A stretch of DNA of 64,000 nucleotides from Kiritimatiellota bacterium (GCA_013151865.1 JAADHN010000145.1:1-64000); one strand, 5' to 3'; numbered from the stretch's first letter, positions 17,885 through 29,563 are shown. Numbers and translations: made by a program. Notes: generated by a model not told the origin, from the letters alone.

Positions 17885-19423
17885 ATGGCTCCCCCCAAGA
17901 AACTCAACGTCCCCCTGAACCGGGTTGAAGGCGATCTGGAAATCCGGGTCGAGATCGAGGACGGCATGGTCACGGATGCTTGGTGTTCGGGCACGATGTT
18001 CCGTGGCTTCGAAAGAATCCTGGTCGGGCGCGGGGCCCTTGACGGACTGGTGATCACCCCACGGATTTGCGGTATTTGCGGCACTTGCCATCTCACCGCC
18101 GCCAGCCGGGCACTCGACATGATTGCCGACGTGACTCCACCCCCAAATGCCACGCGGGTCCGCAATGTGGCCCTGATGTCCGAACACATCCAAAGCGATG
18201 TGCGACAAACTTTCCTCATGTTCGCACCGGACCTTGCGAACCCGGCGTACGAGGGTTGCGACCTTTACCCTGAAATCCGAAGACGGTATGAGCCTTTCAA
18301 GGGCGAGACGGTACTTGAAGTCATCAGAGAGACAAAGAAAGTCCCGGAGGTCATCGCGATCCTCGGCGGGCAGTGGCCGCACTCGTCTTACATGGTCCCG
18401 GGAGGTGTCGTGTCGTTGCCGACAAACGGCGACATCACGTCATGTCAATTCATCATCGAACGTTACCGACGATGGTACGAGAAACGGATCTTGGGCTGTT
18501 CCCTGGACCGCTGGCGTCGGATCCGCACCGCGGCAGACCTGGATGCGTGGCTCGAAGAGCGGGACGAACACCGCCAAAGCGATTTGGGGCTCCTGATCCG
18601 ATTCAGTCGGACTGTCGGGCTGACGAAGATCGGGCGTGGACATGCCAACTTCGTCAGCTACGGGGCCCTGGACACCCCGGACGAACGGCAGCCGGCCAAG
18701 CCGGGAAGCGATGGTTTTTTCATCCCCGCCGGGTTCGTCCGGGGTGGAGTGCCCCATCCGTTCGACCAACAACGGATTGCCGAACACGTGGCCCACTCCT
18801 GGTTCGAAGATTACGATGGCGGGCGGCACCCCGCTGCAGGCGAAACAACGCCTTACGCGACCGGCGACGAAGGGCGGAAATACTCCTGGGCCAAGGCACC
18901 CCGCTTTGACGGACTGCCGGCCGAAACCGGGCCGTTGGCCGAGAAAATCGTGGAGGGCGACCCGCTCTTTACGGACCTGCTCGAGCAGGCCGGCCCCAAC
19001 GCCTTCCTGCGCCAATTGGCCCGTGCGGTGCGACCGGTCAGTCTCATTCCACAAATCATCACCTGGCTTTCCGAAATCGACGTGAACGAACCTTTCTACG
19101 CGACGCCCGGAGAAATCGCCGCTGGGGAGGGTTATGGCCTGACGCAGGCCGCCCGGGGGGCCCTGGGGCATTGGGTCCGGATCGTTGACGGCAGAATCGC
19201 CCATTACCAAATCATCACCCCCACGGCATGGCATGCCTCCCCCCGCGATTCCGCCGGCATCAGGGGACCGATAGAAGAAGCTTTGATCGGGACCCCCGTC
19301 CGGGACGCGGACAATCCGATAGAACTTGGACACGTAATCCGGTCGTTCGACCCGTGTCTGGTGTGCACCGTTCACACGGTCGGGCGCGGACAGCTTTTCG
19401 GACGATCGACACTGGATGTCTGA
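17885..19423 (+). CDS. [NiFe] hydrogenase large subunit (HupV/HoxC-like, group 2)
   Basis: This 512-residue catalytic subunit binds the NiFe(CN)2CO centre. The N-terminal motif is RICGICGTCH (C62, C65) and the C-terminal motif is DPCLVCTVH (C491, C494, H497), giving all four nickel ligands. After H497 there is a 15-residue tail (TVGRGQLFGRSTLDV) that a maturation protease would remove; the next gene encodes such a protease. The overall sequence (NRVEGDLEIRVEIEDG, FRGFERILVGR) resembles HupV/HoxC and related group 2 enzymes. Textbook regulatory hydrogenases end at the His, so the tail is notable. It is spaced for co-expression with the small subunit and the protease. HypA-F maturation genes are not in the window. 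Confidence 0.93.
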   Translation: MAPPKKLNVPLNRVEGDLEIRVEIEDGMVTDAWCSGTMFRGFERILVGRGALDGLVITPRICGICGTCHLTAASRALDMIADVTPPPNATRVRNVALMSEHIQSDVRQTFLMFAPDLANPAYEGCDLYPEIRRRYEPFKGETVLEVIRETKKVPEVIAILGGQWPHSSYMVPGGVVSLPTNGDITSCQFIIERYRRWYEKRILGCSLDRWRRIRTAADLDAWLEERDEHRQSDLGLLIRFSRTVGLTKIGRGHANFVSYGALDTPDERQPAKPGSDGFFIPAGFVRGGVPHPFDQQRIAEHVAHSWFEDYDGGRHPAAGETTPYATGDEGRKYSWAKAPRFDGLPAETGPLAEKIVEGDPLFTDLLEQAGPNAFLRQLARAVRPVSLIPQIITWLSEIDVNEPFYATPGEIAAGEGYGLTQAARGALGHWVRIVDGRIAHYQIITPTAWHASPRDSAGIRGPIEEALIGTPVRDADNPIELGHVIRSFDPCLVCTVHTVGRGQLFGRSTLDV

Positions 19424-19425
19424 CA

Positions 19426-19878
19426 GTGAGACGGATCATCGGAATCGGCAGTCGGTTCGTCCCCCGGGATGCGGCAGGCCCCAAGGTATGCGAACAGTTG
19501 CTCGCAGGGACGCTCCCGGACGAAATCGAGGTGATCGACGGCGGCCTGGGAGGAATCGACCTGCTCCGATTCATGGAAAACACCGAACGAGTCGTTTTCG
19601 TGGACAGTGTCGAGGGTTTCGCGCCGCCGGGACAACTCGTAATTCTCACGGCCGGGGAAATTGCGACGGCAGCGTCGGGGTACGGCCATGAGGCAGGCTT
19701 GCCGTATCTGGTGCGCGTCCTGCCCGAGGTCTGCCCGCCGCCTTGTCCCGAAGTGCTTCTGGTAGGGGTGGAAGGCCCACCGAGCGACCGACTCATCCAC
19801 TCGGCGGCACGCCTGGCGTTGAGAGTGGCTCTCGACGACAAACCGTATGGGCAGAAGACGCGGGGATGTCCCGCCTGA
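19426..19878 (+). CDS. Hydrogenase maturation endopeptidase (M52/HycI family)
   Basis: This 150-residue protein is a nickel-dependent-processing protease that trims the large subunit C-terminus after metal insertion. It starts GTG 19426 (VRRIIGIGSRFVPRDAAG), two bases after the large subunit stop, so translation is probably coupled. Family features: the N-terminal GIGS-RD-G motif, the VFVDSVEGFAPPG segment with the central Asp, and a GHEAGLPYL segment with the His expected to contact nickel. The track entry starting at 19228 is an upstream extension in the large subunit's shadow frame. The match between this gene and the tail on the large subunit supports the idea that this hydrogenase is cleaved. 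Confidence 0.88.
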   Translation: MRRIIGIGSRFVPRDAAGPKVCEQLLAGTLPDEIEVIDGGLGGIDLLRFMENTERVVFVDSVEGFAPPGQLVILTAGEIATAASGYGHEAGLPYLVRVLPEVCPPPCPEVLLVGVEGPPSDRLIHSAARLALRVALDDKPYGQKTRGCPA

Positions 19879-19890
19879 GGAGAAACAACG

Positions 19891-21717
19891 GTGTCAAGAG
19901 GTGGTGAGAAACGGTCCGTCGAAGAACTGGCAGCGGAGAACGCGCTGCTGAACCGGGAGGTGCGTGTCGCCCGCGAGGCTTCGGAAATAACTGCCGCCCT
20001 TGTCGTCGAACAGTTCCAGAAAATGGAGGAAATCCTGCGCAGACTGGAAGATACCGTTGCGGCCGAGCGTGAGCTGCAGAAAAAACTGAGCGACCAACTC
20101 CGCCAAGCCGAGATTCGGGAACGGAAGCTCAGCGAGGCGCGAATGGCCGCAGACGTGGCGAATCGCGCCAAGAGCAGTTTCCTCGCCAACATGAGCCACG
20201 AACTGCGCACGCCGCTGAACGCCATCATCGGCTACAGCGAAATGCTCCAGGAAGACGCCGAGGACTTGGGACAGAAAAGTTTCATCCCCGACTTGAAGAA
20301 AATCCATGCTGCCGGAAAACACCTTCTGGATTTGATCAGCGAGGTGTTGGATTTGTCCAAAATCGAGGCCGGGAAAATCGAATTGGTGCTCGAACAGGCC
20401 GAGATCAGGTCGGTGATCGACGGGATCGTGGCAACCATCCAACCCCTCATCGCCAAGAACGATAACCGGCTCCAAGTGGATGTTGCCGATGACCTCGGCA
20501 GCATGAAAACCGACATAACCCGATTGCGTCAATGCGTTTTCAACCTCTTGAGCAATGCCGGCAAATTCACCAGGCACGGCGTGATCGCTCTGCAGGCGCG
20601 TCGAGAGAACATTGACGGAGTGGAATGGCTCAAGGTCGCCGTCTCCGATACGGGCATCGGTATGACGGAGGAGCAGTTGGGGAAAATATTCGAGGCATTC
20701 TCGCAGGCGGACGCCACCACGAGCCGGGACTATGGAGGTACCGGGCTGGGACTGACGATCACGCGGCGCTTATGCCAAATGATGGGCGGAGATGTAACAG
20801 TCGAAAGCACGCCGGGCAAGGGATCGACTTTCACAATCCTGCTGCCCGTGTCCCCGTCTGCCCCTCCGGGCTCCGGCGCCGTCATCGACGCCGGTCCCGG
20901 CAAGACCGCGGAGGGCGCGCTTGATGCCGCCCCGGTCCCCCTGAACGCCGTTCTGGTCATTGACGATGAAGACTCGGCACGAGAACTGATTACCCGGCAG
21001 TTGACCAAGACAGGCCTGCATGTCGTCGCGGCCGCGGGCGGCGAGGAAGGATTACGTCTCGCCAGAGAGCTGCATCCGGTCGCCATCACACTGGATATCG
21101 CCATGCCGCACATGGATGGCTGGGCCGTGCTCACTGCCCTCAAGGCCGATCCGCAGACGGCCGACATTCCCGTCATCATCTGCTCGGTCGAAAAAAAGGA
21201 GAACATGGGCTTTGCATTGGGGGCGGTCGAATACCTGACGAAACCCATTGACCGGGAACGACTGACGAAGACCCTCGACGCGCTCAAGCCACGTGCCAAC
21301 GACAATCAGGTATTGATCGTCGAAGACGACCCGTCCACAAGGCAGTTGCTCGTCCATCTGTTGCGCAAAGAAGGCTGGACTGTCAGTGAAGCGGAGAATG
21401 GCCGAGTCGCCCTCGACCGAATCGCCGAGAGCATTCCCGGACTGATCCTCTTGGACCTGATGATGCCCGAAATGGACGGATTCGAGTTTGTGGCACAACT
21501 GCAGAAGCGCGAGCAGTGGCGCCGCATTCCTGTGATCGTGATCACCGCCGTAGACCTGACCGCCGCCGATAAAGAGCGACTGAACGGACATGTCAGCAGG
21601 ATACTCCGGAAAGGGAGCTTCAAACTGGAAGATGTACTGCGTGAAGTCCGTGACTTGCTGGACCGAATCGTCCCGAAGCCGCCCACGGCCGGGGTCGGAC
21701 CGGCCGCCACAGGCTGA
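19891..21717 (+). CDS. Soluble hybrid histidine kinase with two receiver domains
   Basis: This 608-residue cytoplasmic kinase starts at GTG 19891, 12 bp after the protease stop, with TGAGGAGA upstream. It lacks membrane segments and PAS or GAF domains. Layout: N-terminal coiled coil (about 8-95), HisKA domain with H103 in [20 protein letters not shown], HATPase with N box, DTGIGM and GGTGLGLTI (about 210-325), receiver 1 (about 350-470; [12 protein letters not shown]) and receiver 2 (about 472-590; [13 protein letters not shown]). With no sensory domain of its own, its input may come by contact with another protein through the coiled coil; the hydrogenase encoded just upstream is the obvious candidate, as for HoxJ/HupT with HoxBC/HupUV. 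That pairing is inferred from gene order. Confidence 0.93.
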   Translation: MSRGGEKRSVEELAAENALLNREVRVAREASEITAALVVEQFQKMEEILRRLEDTVAAERELQKKLSDQLRQAEIRERKLSEARMAADVANRAKSSFLANMSHELRTPLNAIIGYSEMLQEDAEDLGQKSFIPDLKKIHAAGKHLLDLISEVLDLSKIEAGKIELVLEQAEIRSVIDGIVATIQPLIAKNDNRLQVDVADDLGSMKTDITRLRQCVFNLLSNAGKFTRHGVIALQARRENIDGVEWLKVAVSDTGIGMTEEQLGKIFEAFSQADATTSRDYGGTGLGLTITRRLCQMMGGDVTVESTPGKGSTFTILLPVSPSAPPGSGAVIDAGPGKTAEGALDAAPVPLNAVLVIDDEDSARELITRQLTKTGLHVVAAAGGEEGLRLARELHPVAITLDIAMPHMDGWAVLTALKADPQTADIPVIICSVEKKENMGFALGAVEYLTKPIDRERLTKTLDALKPRANDNQVLIVEDDPSTRQLLVHLLRKEGWTVSEAENGRVALDRIAESIPGLILLDLMMPEMDGFEFVAQLQKREQWRRIPVIVITAVDLTAADKERLNGHVSRILRKGSFKLEDVLREVRDLLDRIVPKPPTAGVGPAATG

Positions 21718-21742
21718 TGGGACCGAGTGTGGGAGGAGATCA

Positions 21743-22105
21743 ATGGCGAAAATCTTGCTCGTCGAAGACAATGAGATGAACCGGGACATGCTCTCCAGAA
21801 GACTCAAGCGACGGGGGTACGATGTCCTCATGGCGTTTGACGGCCGGGAAGGCGTCCGGATGGCGCGCAGCGAAGCGCCGGACCTGATCCTGATGGACAT
21901 GAGCCTTCCGATCCTGGACGGCTGGGAGGCCACGCGCCAAATCAAGGCGGACCCTGCGATCAGTTCCATCCCCGTCATAGCCCTGACCGCCCATGCCATG
22001 CCGGGCGACCGCGAGAAGGCCGTCGAGGCCGGATGCGACGACTACGACACCAAGCCGATCGAACTGGTTCGCCTGCTCGAGAAAATTCAGGCGTTGCTGG
22101 TTTGA
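21743..22105 (+). CDS. Single-domain response regulator
   Basis: This 120-residue protein is a lone receiver domain (MAKILLVEDNEMNRD; phosphoacceptor in LILMDMSLPILDGWE; conserved Thr/Ala in VIALTAHAM; Lys in DYDTKPIE). The sequence resembles DivK and the receivers of hybrid kinases. It carries no output domain, so it should act as a phosphate shuttle or by protein contact. ATG 21743 follows GGGAGGAGATCA, a strong ribosome site, 25 bp after the first kinase. The track entry from 21590 is an upstream extension. Its place between two kinases suggests a step in a relay joining them. Confidence 0.93.
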   Translation: MAKILLVEDNEMNRDMLSRRLKRRGYDVLMAFDGREGVRMARSEAPDLILMDMSLPILDGWEATRQIKADPAISSIPVIALTAHAMPGDREKAVEAGCDDYDTKPIELVRLLEKIQALLV

Positions 22106-22272
22106 ACGGTCCTCCGAAGGTCTGCCGTAAACCTCGCACGCCTTCTCGGTCCGTTGCCGCCATCCAAAACCAGTCTCGACGCGCGGACCCCCGCTGGGCC
22201 CCGGTCGGTCCGTTCGTTGCGGCGGGTTCGCAACACACAGCCATCCCCCTGGAGTCGACCCGAGGAAACACG

Positions 22273-24531
22273 ATGAAGAGCGACGACCTAGTCCCCCATG
22301 CAGCAGAAAAGCGTTCGTCCGGGGACGCTTCGGCCCGCAACCCCCGAGAATTGGACGCCAAGCGGGCCGTTATTGCTCACATCCGGCACGAACTGCGCAC
22401 TCCCATCAACGGCATCATCGGGTACAGCGAGATGCTGTTGGAGGATGCAGCCGCAGAAGGCTGGGACACGATCACCGAAGATCTCACCAGGGTCCTCAGC
22501 GCCGGGCAGGAGCTTCTTTCTCTCGTCAATGAACTACTCGGGGCCCGGGAGCTGGCAGAGCAGACCGACCTCGATGTGGCCGAACTCGGCCGGAGCATAC
22601 GGCACGCCCTGATTACACCCATCAGCGCCGTCACGGGGTATAGCGAACTGCTCATGGAGGACGCGGAAGACACCGCATTCGCCGGGATTATTCCGGACCT
22701 CCGAAGGATCCATTCTGCCGGCAAGAAACTTGCCGCCCTGATCGACGATATCGTCAGTTTCTCGATGACTGCCGAAATCGCACCGGATTCCGGTGTGTCC
22801 GCCGGAGTGAGCGTTGTCCTTGACACGGTGAGTATGATCCGGGCACTGGCCGAAAACCGAACGGGGGCCGACCGGGTCGAATGCGGGTCGCTTCTCATCG
22901 TGGACGACAACGAAACCAACCGGGACCTCCTGGCGCGCCGACTGGAACGGTGCGGGCACCAAGTGGCCGCGGCATCCAACGGCCGCCGGGCGCTTGAAAT
23001 GTTGCGAGAACAGCCGTTCGACCTCCTGCTGCTCGACGTGATGATGCCCGAAATGAACGGGTTCGAAGTCCTCCAGCACCTTAAGCACGATCCCGAGCTG
23101 CGTCACATCCCGGTCATCATGATTTCGGCCCTGGACGAAATGGACAGCGTTGTCCGATGCATCGAAGCCGGGGCCGAAGATTACCTGCCGAAACCTTTCA
23201 ATCCAGTACTCTTGCACGCCCGAATCGGCGCAGGCTTGGCAAAAAAACGGTTGCACGATATCGAACGGGAGTACGCGAAACGACTCCAGACGCAATGGGA
23301 GAGCGCCAAACGGCTCGAGGACAACTTGCGGAAAGTGGTCCGCTACAGCCTTCAGAAACCCCCGGAGGAAATGCTGGCCGAATCACTCCGCATCCTCATT
23401 GCCTTGTCCGAAGCGCAAATGGGCGCAATCCTCGAAGAGGACGGCCCCAACCTCCGGTTCCTCTGCGCCAGCGTCCCGGACTTGATCGGTGCCGTGGTCC
23501 CATGGGAAAGCGTTGCAGGAGAGACGTTCACCCGGAATGTCATAACCTATGCCCCCGCCCGCGACGAACTCCGCCACTACGGACCGGCCGGCGAGTCACA
23601 CACCAATCAAGTCAAGTGCCTCCTCAGCGTGCCCATCCCACGCGTCATTTCCGCGCGCCGGACGCAGGCCTCGGCTGGGAGTGCAGGCGTATTGCAGCTC
23701 TTGTTCGCTCGAAACGCCCTGGCCCAGTTCGATCTCGCCCAAGGACCGCTGCGGCTCGGGATGGACCTCTCCGGCAGGCATGACTCCGAGGACCGCCTGT
23801 TGCAGGAACTCTTCATGGTGCTGCCCATGATCTCCCTGGGCATGGAAATCCAGAAGCTGCGTCAAACCTCGTATCAGGCCATCCATGAGCTGAAGAACAA
23901 GCTGATCGCGGCACAGTCGTGGACGAATTGCCTGAAAGAAGACTTGGAGGCGGTCGCGGCCGAGGCGCTCGGGGACGAGGACGTCATGGAAGACATCAAA
24001 CTCGTGGAGGAGGCAGTCACCTCTGGATACAACCTGGCCGTGGGCTACTTGCAGTTCACGAAAATCTACAATCCGCATTTCGAGGTGTGCCGAATCAACA
24101 CAGTACTGAAGGAAGTGGCCACGGACATCAAAGCTTTTGCCGACAACGTGGGTGGGCCCGGTTCCGTGTCCGTCGTGGTGGATCCCGGGCAGGCTCTCCC
24201 CAAGCGACAACTTGACCCGGCGCAATTGAAAATGGCCTTCTTCAACATCGGTAAGAACGCGGTGGAAGCCCTCATCGAGCACGGCACGGAGAGTCCGACC
24301 ATCACCCTCCTGTCGCAACTCCGTGACGACCGAATCGTCGTGACGATTGCCGACAACGGGAAGGGCATGCCGAAAGCAGTTGCAGAAAACCTGTTCGTCC
24401 CGTTCACCACCCAGAAAACCGGCGGGACCGGACTGGGCCTGACCATCACAAAGAAGATCGTCGATATGCACGGCGGCAAGATTTCGTGCGAAAGCGACTC
24501 AACCGGGACGCGCTTCCAGATTCTTCTGTGA
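22273..24531 (+). CDS. Hybrid histidine kinase with three H-box segments, REC, GAF-like and one HATPase
   Basis: This 752-residue soluble protein starts at ATG 22273 (CGAGGAAACACG upstream); the track entry from 22033 overlaps the response regulator gene and is rejected. Layout: HisKA-type segment with H39 (HIRHELRTPINGIIGYS); a second, similar segment with H111 (SIRHALITPISAVTGYS) in which the usual Glu after His is Ala; receiver domain (about 205-322, D255 in LLLLDVMMPEMNG); a helical linker; a GAF-like region (about 360-530); a third H-box-like segment with H538 (YQAIHELKNKLIAAQSW); and one HATPase ([27 protein letters not shown]). No DNA-binding output. Three possible phosphate-accepting helices with one ATPase is unusual. 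It probably ends the relay beginning at the hydrogenase. Confidence 0.88.
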   Translation: MKSDDLVPHAAEKRSSGDASARNPRELDAKRAVIAHIRHELRTPINGIIGYSEMLLEDAAAEGWDTITEDLTRVLSAGQELLSLVNELLGARELAEQTDLDVAELGRSIRHALITPISAVTGYSELLMEDAEDTAFAGIIPDLRRIHSAGKKLAALIDDIVSFSMTAEIAPDSGVSAGVSVVLDTVSMIRALAENRTGADRVECGSLLIVDDNETNRDLLARRLERCGHQVAAASNGRRALEMLREQPFDLLLLDVMMPEMNGFEVLQHLKHDPELRHIPVIMISALDEMDSVVRCIEAGAEDYLPKPFNPVLLHARIGAGLAKKRLHDIEREYAKRLQTQWESAKRLEDNLRKVVRYSLQKPPEEMLAESLRILIALSEAQMGAILEEDGPNLRFLCASVPDLIGAVVPWESVAGETFTRNVITYAPARDELRHYGPAGESHTNQVKCLLSVPIPRVISARRTQASAGSAGVLQLLFARNALAQFDLAQGPLRLGMDLSGRHDSEDRLLQELFMVLPMISLGMEIQKLRQTSYQAIHELKNKLIAAQSWTNCLKEDLEAVAAEALGDEDVMEDIKLVEEAVTSGYNLAVGYLQFTKIYNPHFEVCRINTVLKEVATDIKAFADNVGGPGSVSVVVDPGQALPKRQLDPAQLKMAFFNIGKNAVEALIEHGTESPTITLLSQLRDDRIVVTIADNGKGMPKAVAENLFVPFTTQKTGGTGLGLTITKKIVDMHGGKISCESDSTGTRFQILL

Positions 24532-24741
24532 AACATCGAGAGCCGATGAGGCCGTTCCCGCCCCTGGGACGCGTCGTGGGTCCACGCAGTTTGCGTCCGG
24601 GGTCCCCGCCTGGACAGCAGTTCGGCTGGCCGAAGCCCGCCCACGGCTCGCGCCGGGACCGTTCGCCCCCCGGGGTTGAATTCGCGACCTGTGCACCGGG
24701 AGGGCGAGCGGCCTCGCGAGCCGAACGAGACGACAGGCCCT
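24532..24741. other. Convergent spacer with a REP-like GC-rich repeat
   Basis: This 210 bp lies between the convergent kinase and ribokinase genes. It includes GGGAGGGCGAGCGGCCTCG (from about 24700), the style of interspersed repeat common in high-GC environmental genomes. No T-run terminator is visible. Confidence 0.35.
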
Positions 24742-25635
24742 TCAGCCGGCGAACACGGCGACTTCCGCCTCGGTGGGGATGGAGTCCATGGCGCCCATGC
24801 GAGTCACCGAGATCGCCGCCGCCCGGCAGCCCCAATCGAGCGCCTTGCCCATATTCATGCCCCGGGCCAGCGCCGCCAGCCAAAACCCGATGAAAGTGTC
24901 GCCGGCCCCGGTCGTGTCGCGGGCCCGGACCCGGTACGCGGCGACACGTAACGAGGGACCGCCCCGCGCGGCCCGGAACAGCACCCCGTCTTCGCCGAGA
25001 CTCAAGACGATTCCGGTGTTCGGACAGCGCCGAGCCAGCATGACAGCCAGGGCCTCCGCTTCGGCTTGTTCGCCTGCCAAAGCGGCGGCTTCGTGTTCGT
25101 TGACGACCAGGAACTCAACTCGTTGGAGCGGCAGATCGTCCGCATCAGCAGTCATTGGCGCCGCGTTGAACACCACCCGCAGGCCGGCCTCGTGCCCCAG
25201 CCGAATGAGGTCGGCAGTGACATTGGTTTCATTCTGAAGCAGGAGCCAGTCGCCCGGGGAAAACGCCGCAAGGGTCTCGGCCGCCTCCGCAGGGGTGATG
25301 TCTCGATTGGTGCCGCCGTAGACCACGATACTGTTTTGACCGGAATCCTCGACTTGGATCACGGCGTGACCGCCGGGCGCGTCCGCCACGCGAATCCACT
25401 CGGTGCGGACCCCGGCCTCGGCAAGCCGCTCCTTGAGCCAGCCCGTGTCCACACCCACTTTCCCGGCGTGCCAAACCGGCGCGCCGGCCCGAGCCAGAGC
25501 CATGGATTGATTGGCGCCTTTGCCCCCCGCAAAAACCCGGTATTCCGTGCACGGCATACTCTCCCCGGGCCGCGAAATGGTGGGCACCCGATAGACGTGG
25601 TCCACGTTCAGCGAACCAAAATTCAGAATGCGCAT
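24742..25635 (-). CDS. rbsK: Ribokinase (PfkB family)
   Basis: This 297-residue sugar kinase phosphorylates ribose or a related sugar with ATP. PfkB signature 1 is FAGGKGANQSMALARAG and signature 2 is DTTGAGDTFIGFWLAAL, with Asp of GAGD as the catalytic base. The N-terminal NFGSLNVDHVYRV segment is typical of ribokinases. The ATG at 25635 is chosen with GGAGACCGGGTG upstream; the track uses the GTG one codon earlier. No ribose transporter or regulator adjoins it. Length and motifs are normal. Specificity within the PfkB family (ribose, adenosine, fructose-like sugars) cannot be fixed by motifs alone. Confidence 0.9.
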   Translation of the reverse strand: MRILNFGSLNVDHVYRVPTISRPGESMPCTEYRVFAGGKGANQSMALARAGAPVWHAGKVGVDTGWLKERLAEAGVRTEWIRVADAPGGHAVIQVEDSGQNSIVVYGGTNRDITPAEAAETLAAFSPGDWLLLQNETNVTADLIRLGHEAGLRVVFNAAPMTADADDLPLQRVEFLVVNEHEAAALAGEQAEAEALAVMLARRCPNTGIVLSLGEDGVLFRAARGGPSLRVAAYRVRARDTTGAGDTFIGFWLAALARGMNMGKALDWGCRAAAISVTRMGAMDSIPTEAEVAVFAG

Positions 25636-25904
25636 CACCCGGTCTCCTTCGGCCGCCGAGGCTCCGCCGGTGCTGAATACCCGTCACGAACGCAGGCGGT
25701 CGCTCGGGCCGAGAGCCCGAGGGCGCAGGCGCGCGGCCCGCAACTTCCGAATAGGGCCGCCGGCCGTGTGACTGCACGGCGGCGTTCTGCGGGGGCTTTG
25801 CCAAAACATAGTCCGCGTGCGGGCAAACCCCAAGCCATGCACACACGAGACCCGACTCCGAAGAATCGCTGGATTCTTCGGGCTGATTCTCGTACATGTT
25901 CCCG

Positions 25905-26390
25905 CCGTGACCGAATTCATGTCGAAAGCGATGTTTTGGACCCGTAACCGTACCCCTTCCGTTCAGCGCAGTCCCCTGCCGTACCACAGGTTCCCAATCA
26001 GTTGCGGCACGCCGGAAAGCCGCGCAACGACCTTCGCCGCCTCATCCCGAATCAGCACCACCGGCGCGAGGAGAATCGATTCCTTCCAGGGACGTCGCGA
26101 GCACCTTGCGATAAGAAAACAATAGGGCGTTCATGGCTTGATCCTGCGTTGATGGCGCCGCATTCGTGTCCACCGCCAAATGTGTCCGGAACGCCTCAAA
26201 CCTTCTTCATGCGCCGTCCTGAAGTGCTTCCCGCCCTCTCATGCCGTGAGAATGTGCATGGCCCCGGCCCGGCCGCAATATGACCGCTCGGTGTGGATCC
26301 AGTGGTGCAGGCGCCGCATGGTGTCTCACACTTCGTCCAAGAGTTTTTCCCGCCGGAACTTGCCATGGCCCTCTTTCTCCTGTAGCATGA
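25905..26390 (-). pseudogene. Integron-type tyrosine recombinase (integrase), degraded
   Basis: No single ORF covers this, but reading the minus strand across frames recovers an integron-integrase-like protein. From upstream to downstream: KLLDEV-stop-DTMRRLHHWIHTERSY (SAM-like domain start, near 26345-26280), then FEAFRTHLAVDTNAAPSTQD and MNALLFSYRKVLATSLEGI (near 26195-26080), a frame change, PVVLIRDEAAKVVARLSGVP, LIGNLWYGRGLR-stop, another frame change, and VRLRVQNIAFDMNSV (near 25955-25910). These match the usual order of the N-terminal arm and first catalytic part of IntI-like proteins. The catalytic C-terminal half with the R-H-R-Y residues is not found. At least two stops and two frame changes make it dead. 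Confidence 0.7.
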
Positions 26391-26541
26391 TTTCGTTCCA
26401 CCCCCTGAATCGGAGTATTCACATCGGACAGATATGCCTGAAATTGCCTGTACTGTCATGGTATCAGGGCAATTCGGACAGATAGTAAGTTGTTCGAAAA
26501 CAGAAGAACCGACTCTCGCAAAGGCGCAACGATCACAAAGA
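26391..26541. other. Remnant DNA with a CGCAAAG-type leader
   Basis: This stretch separates the dead integrase from the GxxExxY gene. Its end (CTCGCAAAGGCGCAACG, near 26515) resembles the CGCAAAG repeats often seen directly before GxxExxY genes. No gene is seen in the remainder. Confidence 0.4.
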
Positions 26542-26850
26542 ATGAATGAGAACGACATCGGCAGGGGGAAGTTGTGGATGCGGCGATTGCCGTACATCAT
26601 GAACTTGGTCCAGGACTGGTGGAGACGGTTTGCGAAGTTGTCCTTCTGGATGAGCTTCGGAAACGAGGGCTCAGTGCAGAGCGACAAGTGCCGGTTGCCA
26701 TCGAGTGCCGGGGAGCCCGCTTCGACGAGGGGTTTCGCGCTGACATCATTGCTGAGAACAAGGTCATCATCGAACTGAAATCCGGCGAGACGATGAGCAA
26801 TGCGCGCAGGAAGCAAGTGCTGACGTATCTGAAGCTCGGTGGGAGGGGGA
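26542..26850 (+). pseudogene. GxxExxY-family protein (PDDEXK-like), frameshifted and truncated
   Basis: Reading from ATG 26542 gives MNENDIGRG. The frame then has to change at a run of five G (near 26560) to continue with VVDAAIAVHHELGPGLVE, the family core, then RADIIAENKVIIELKSGE and QVLTYLKLGG. The family normally continues with a hydrophobic GLLINF segment of about 25 residues; here the frame instead runs into GC-rich repeat-like sequence (RKIGRKCPRPLW). The track ORF 26574-27074 is the second frame with a non-native tail. GxxExxY proteins are small nuclease-fold proteins of unknown role that spread widely among environmental bacteria. The frame change could also be a sequencing error in the G run, but the missing C-terminus argues for decay. 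Confidence 0.72.
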
Positions 26851-29563
<2,713 letters not shown>

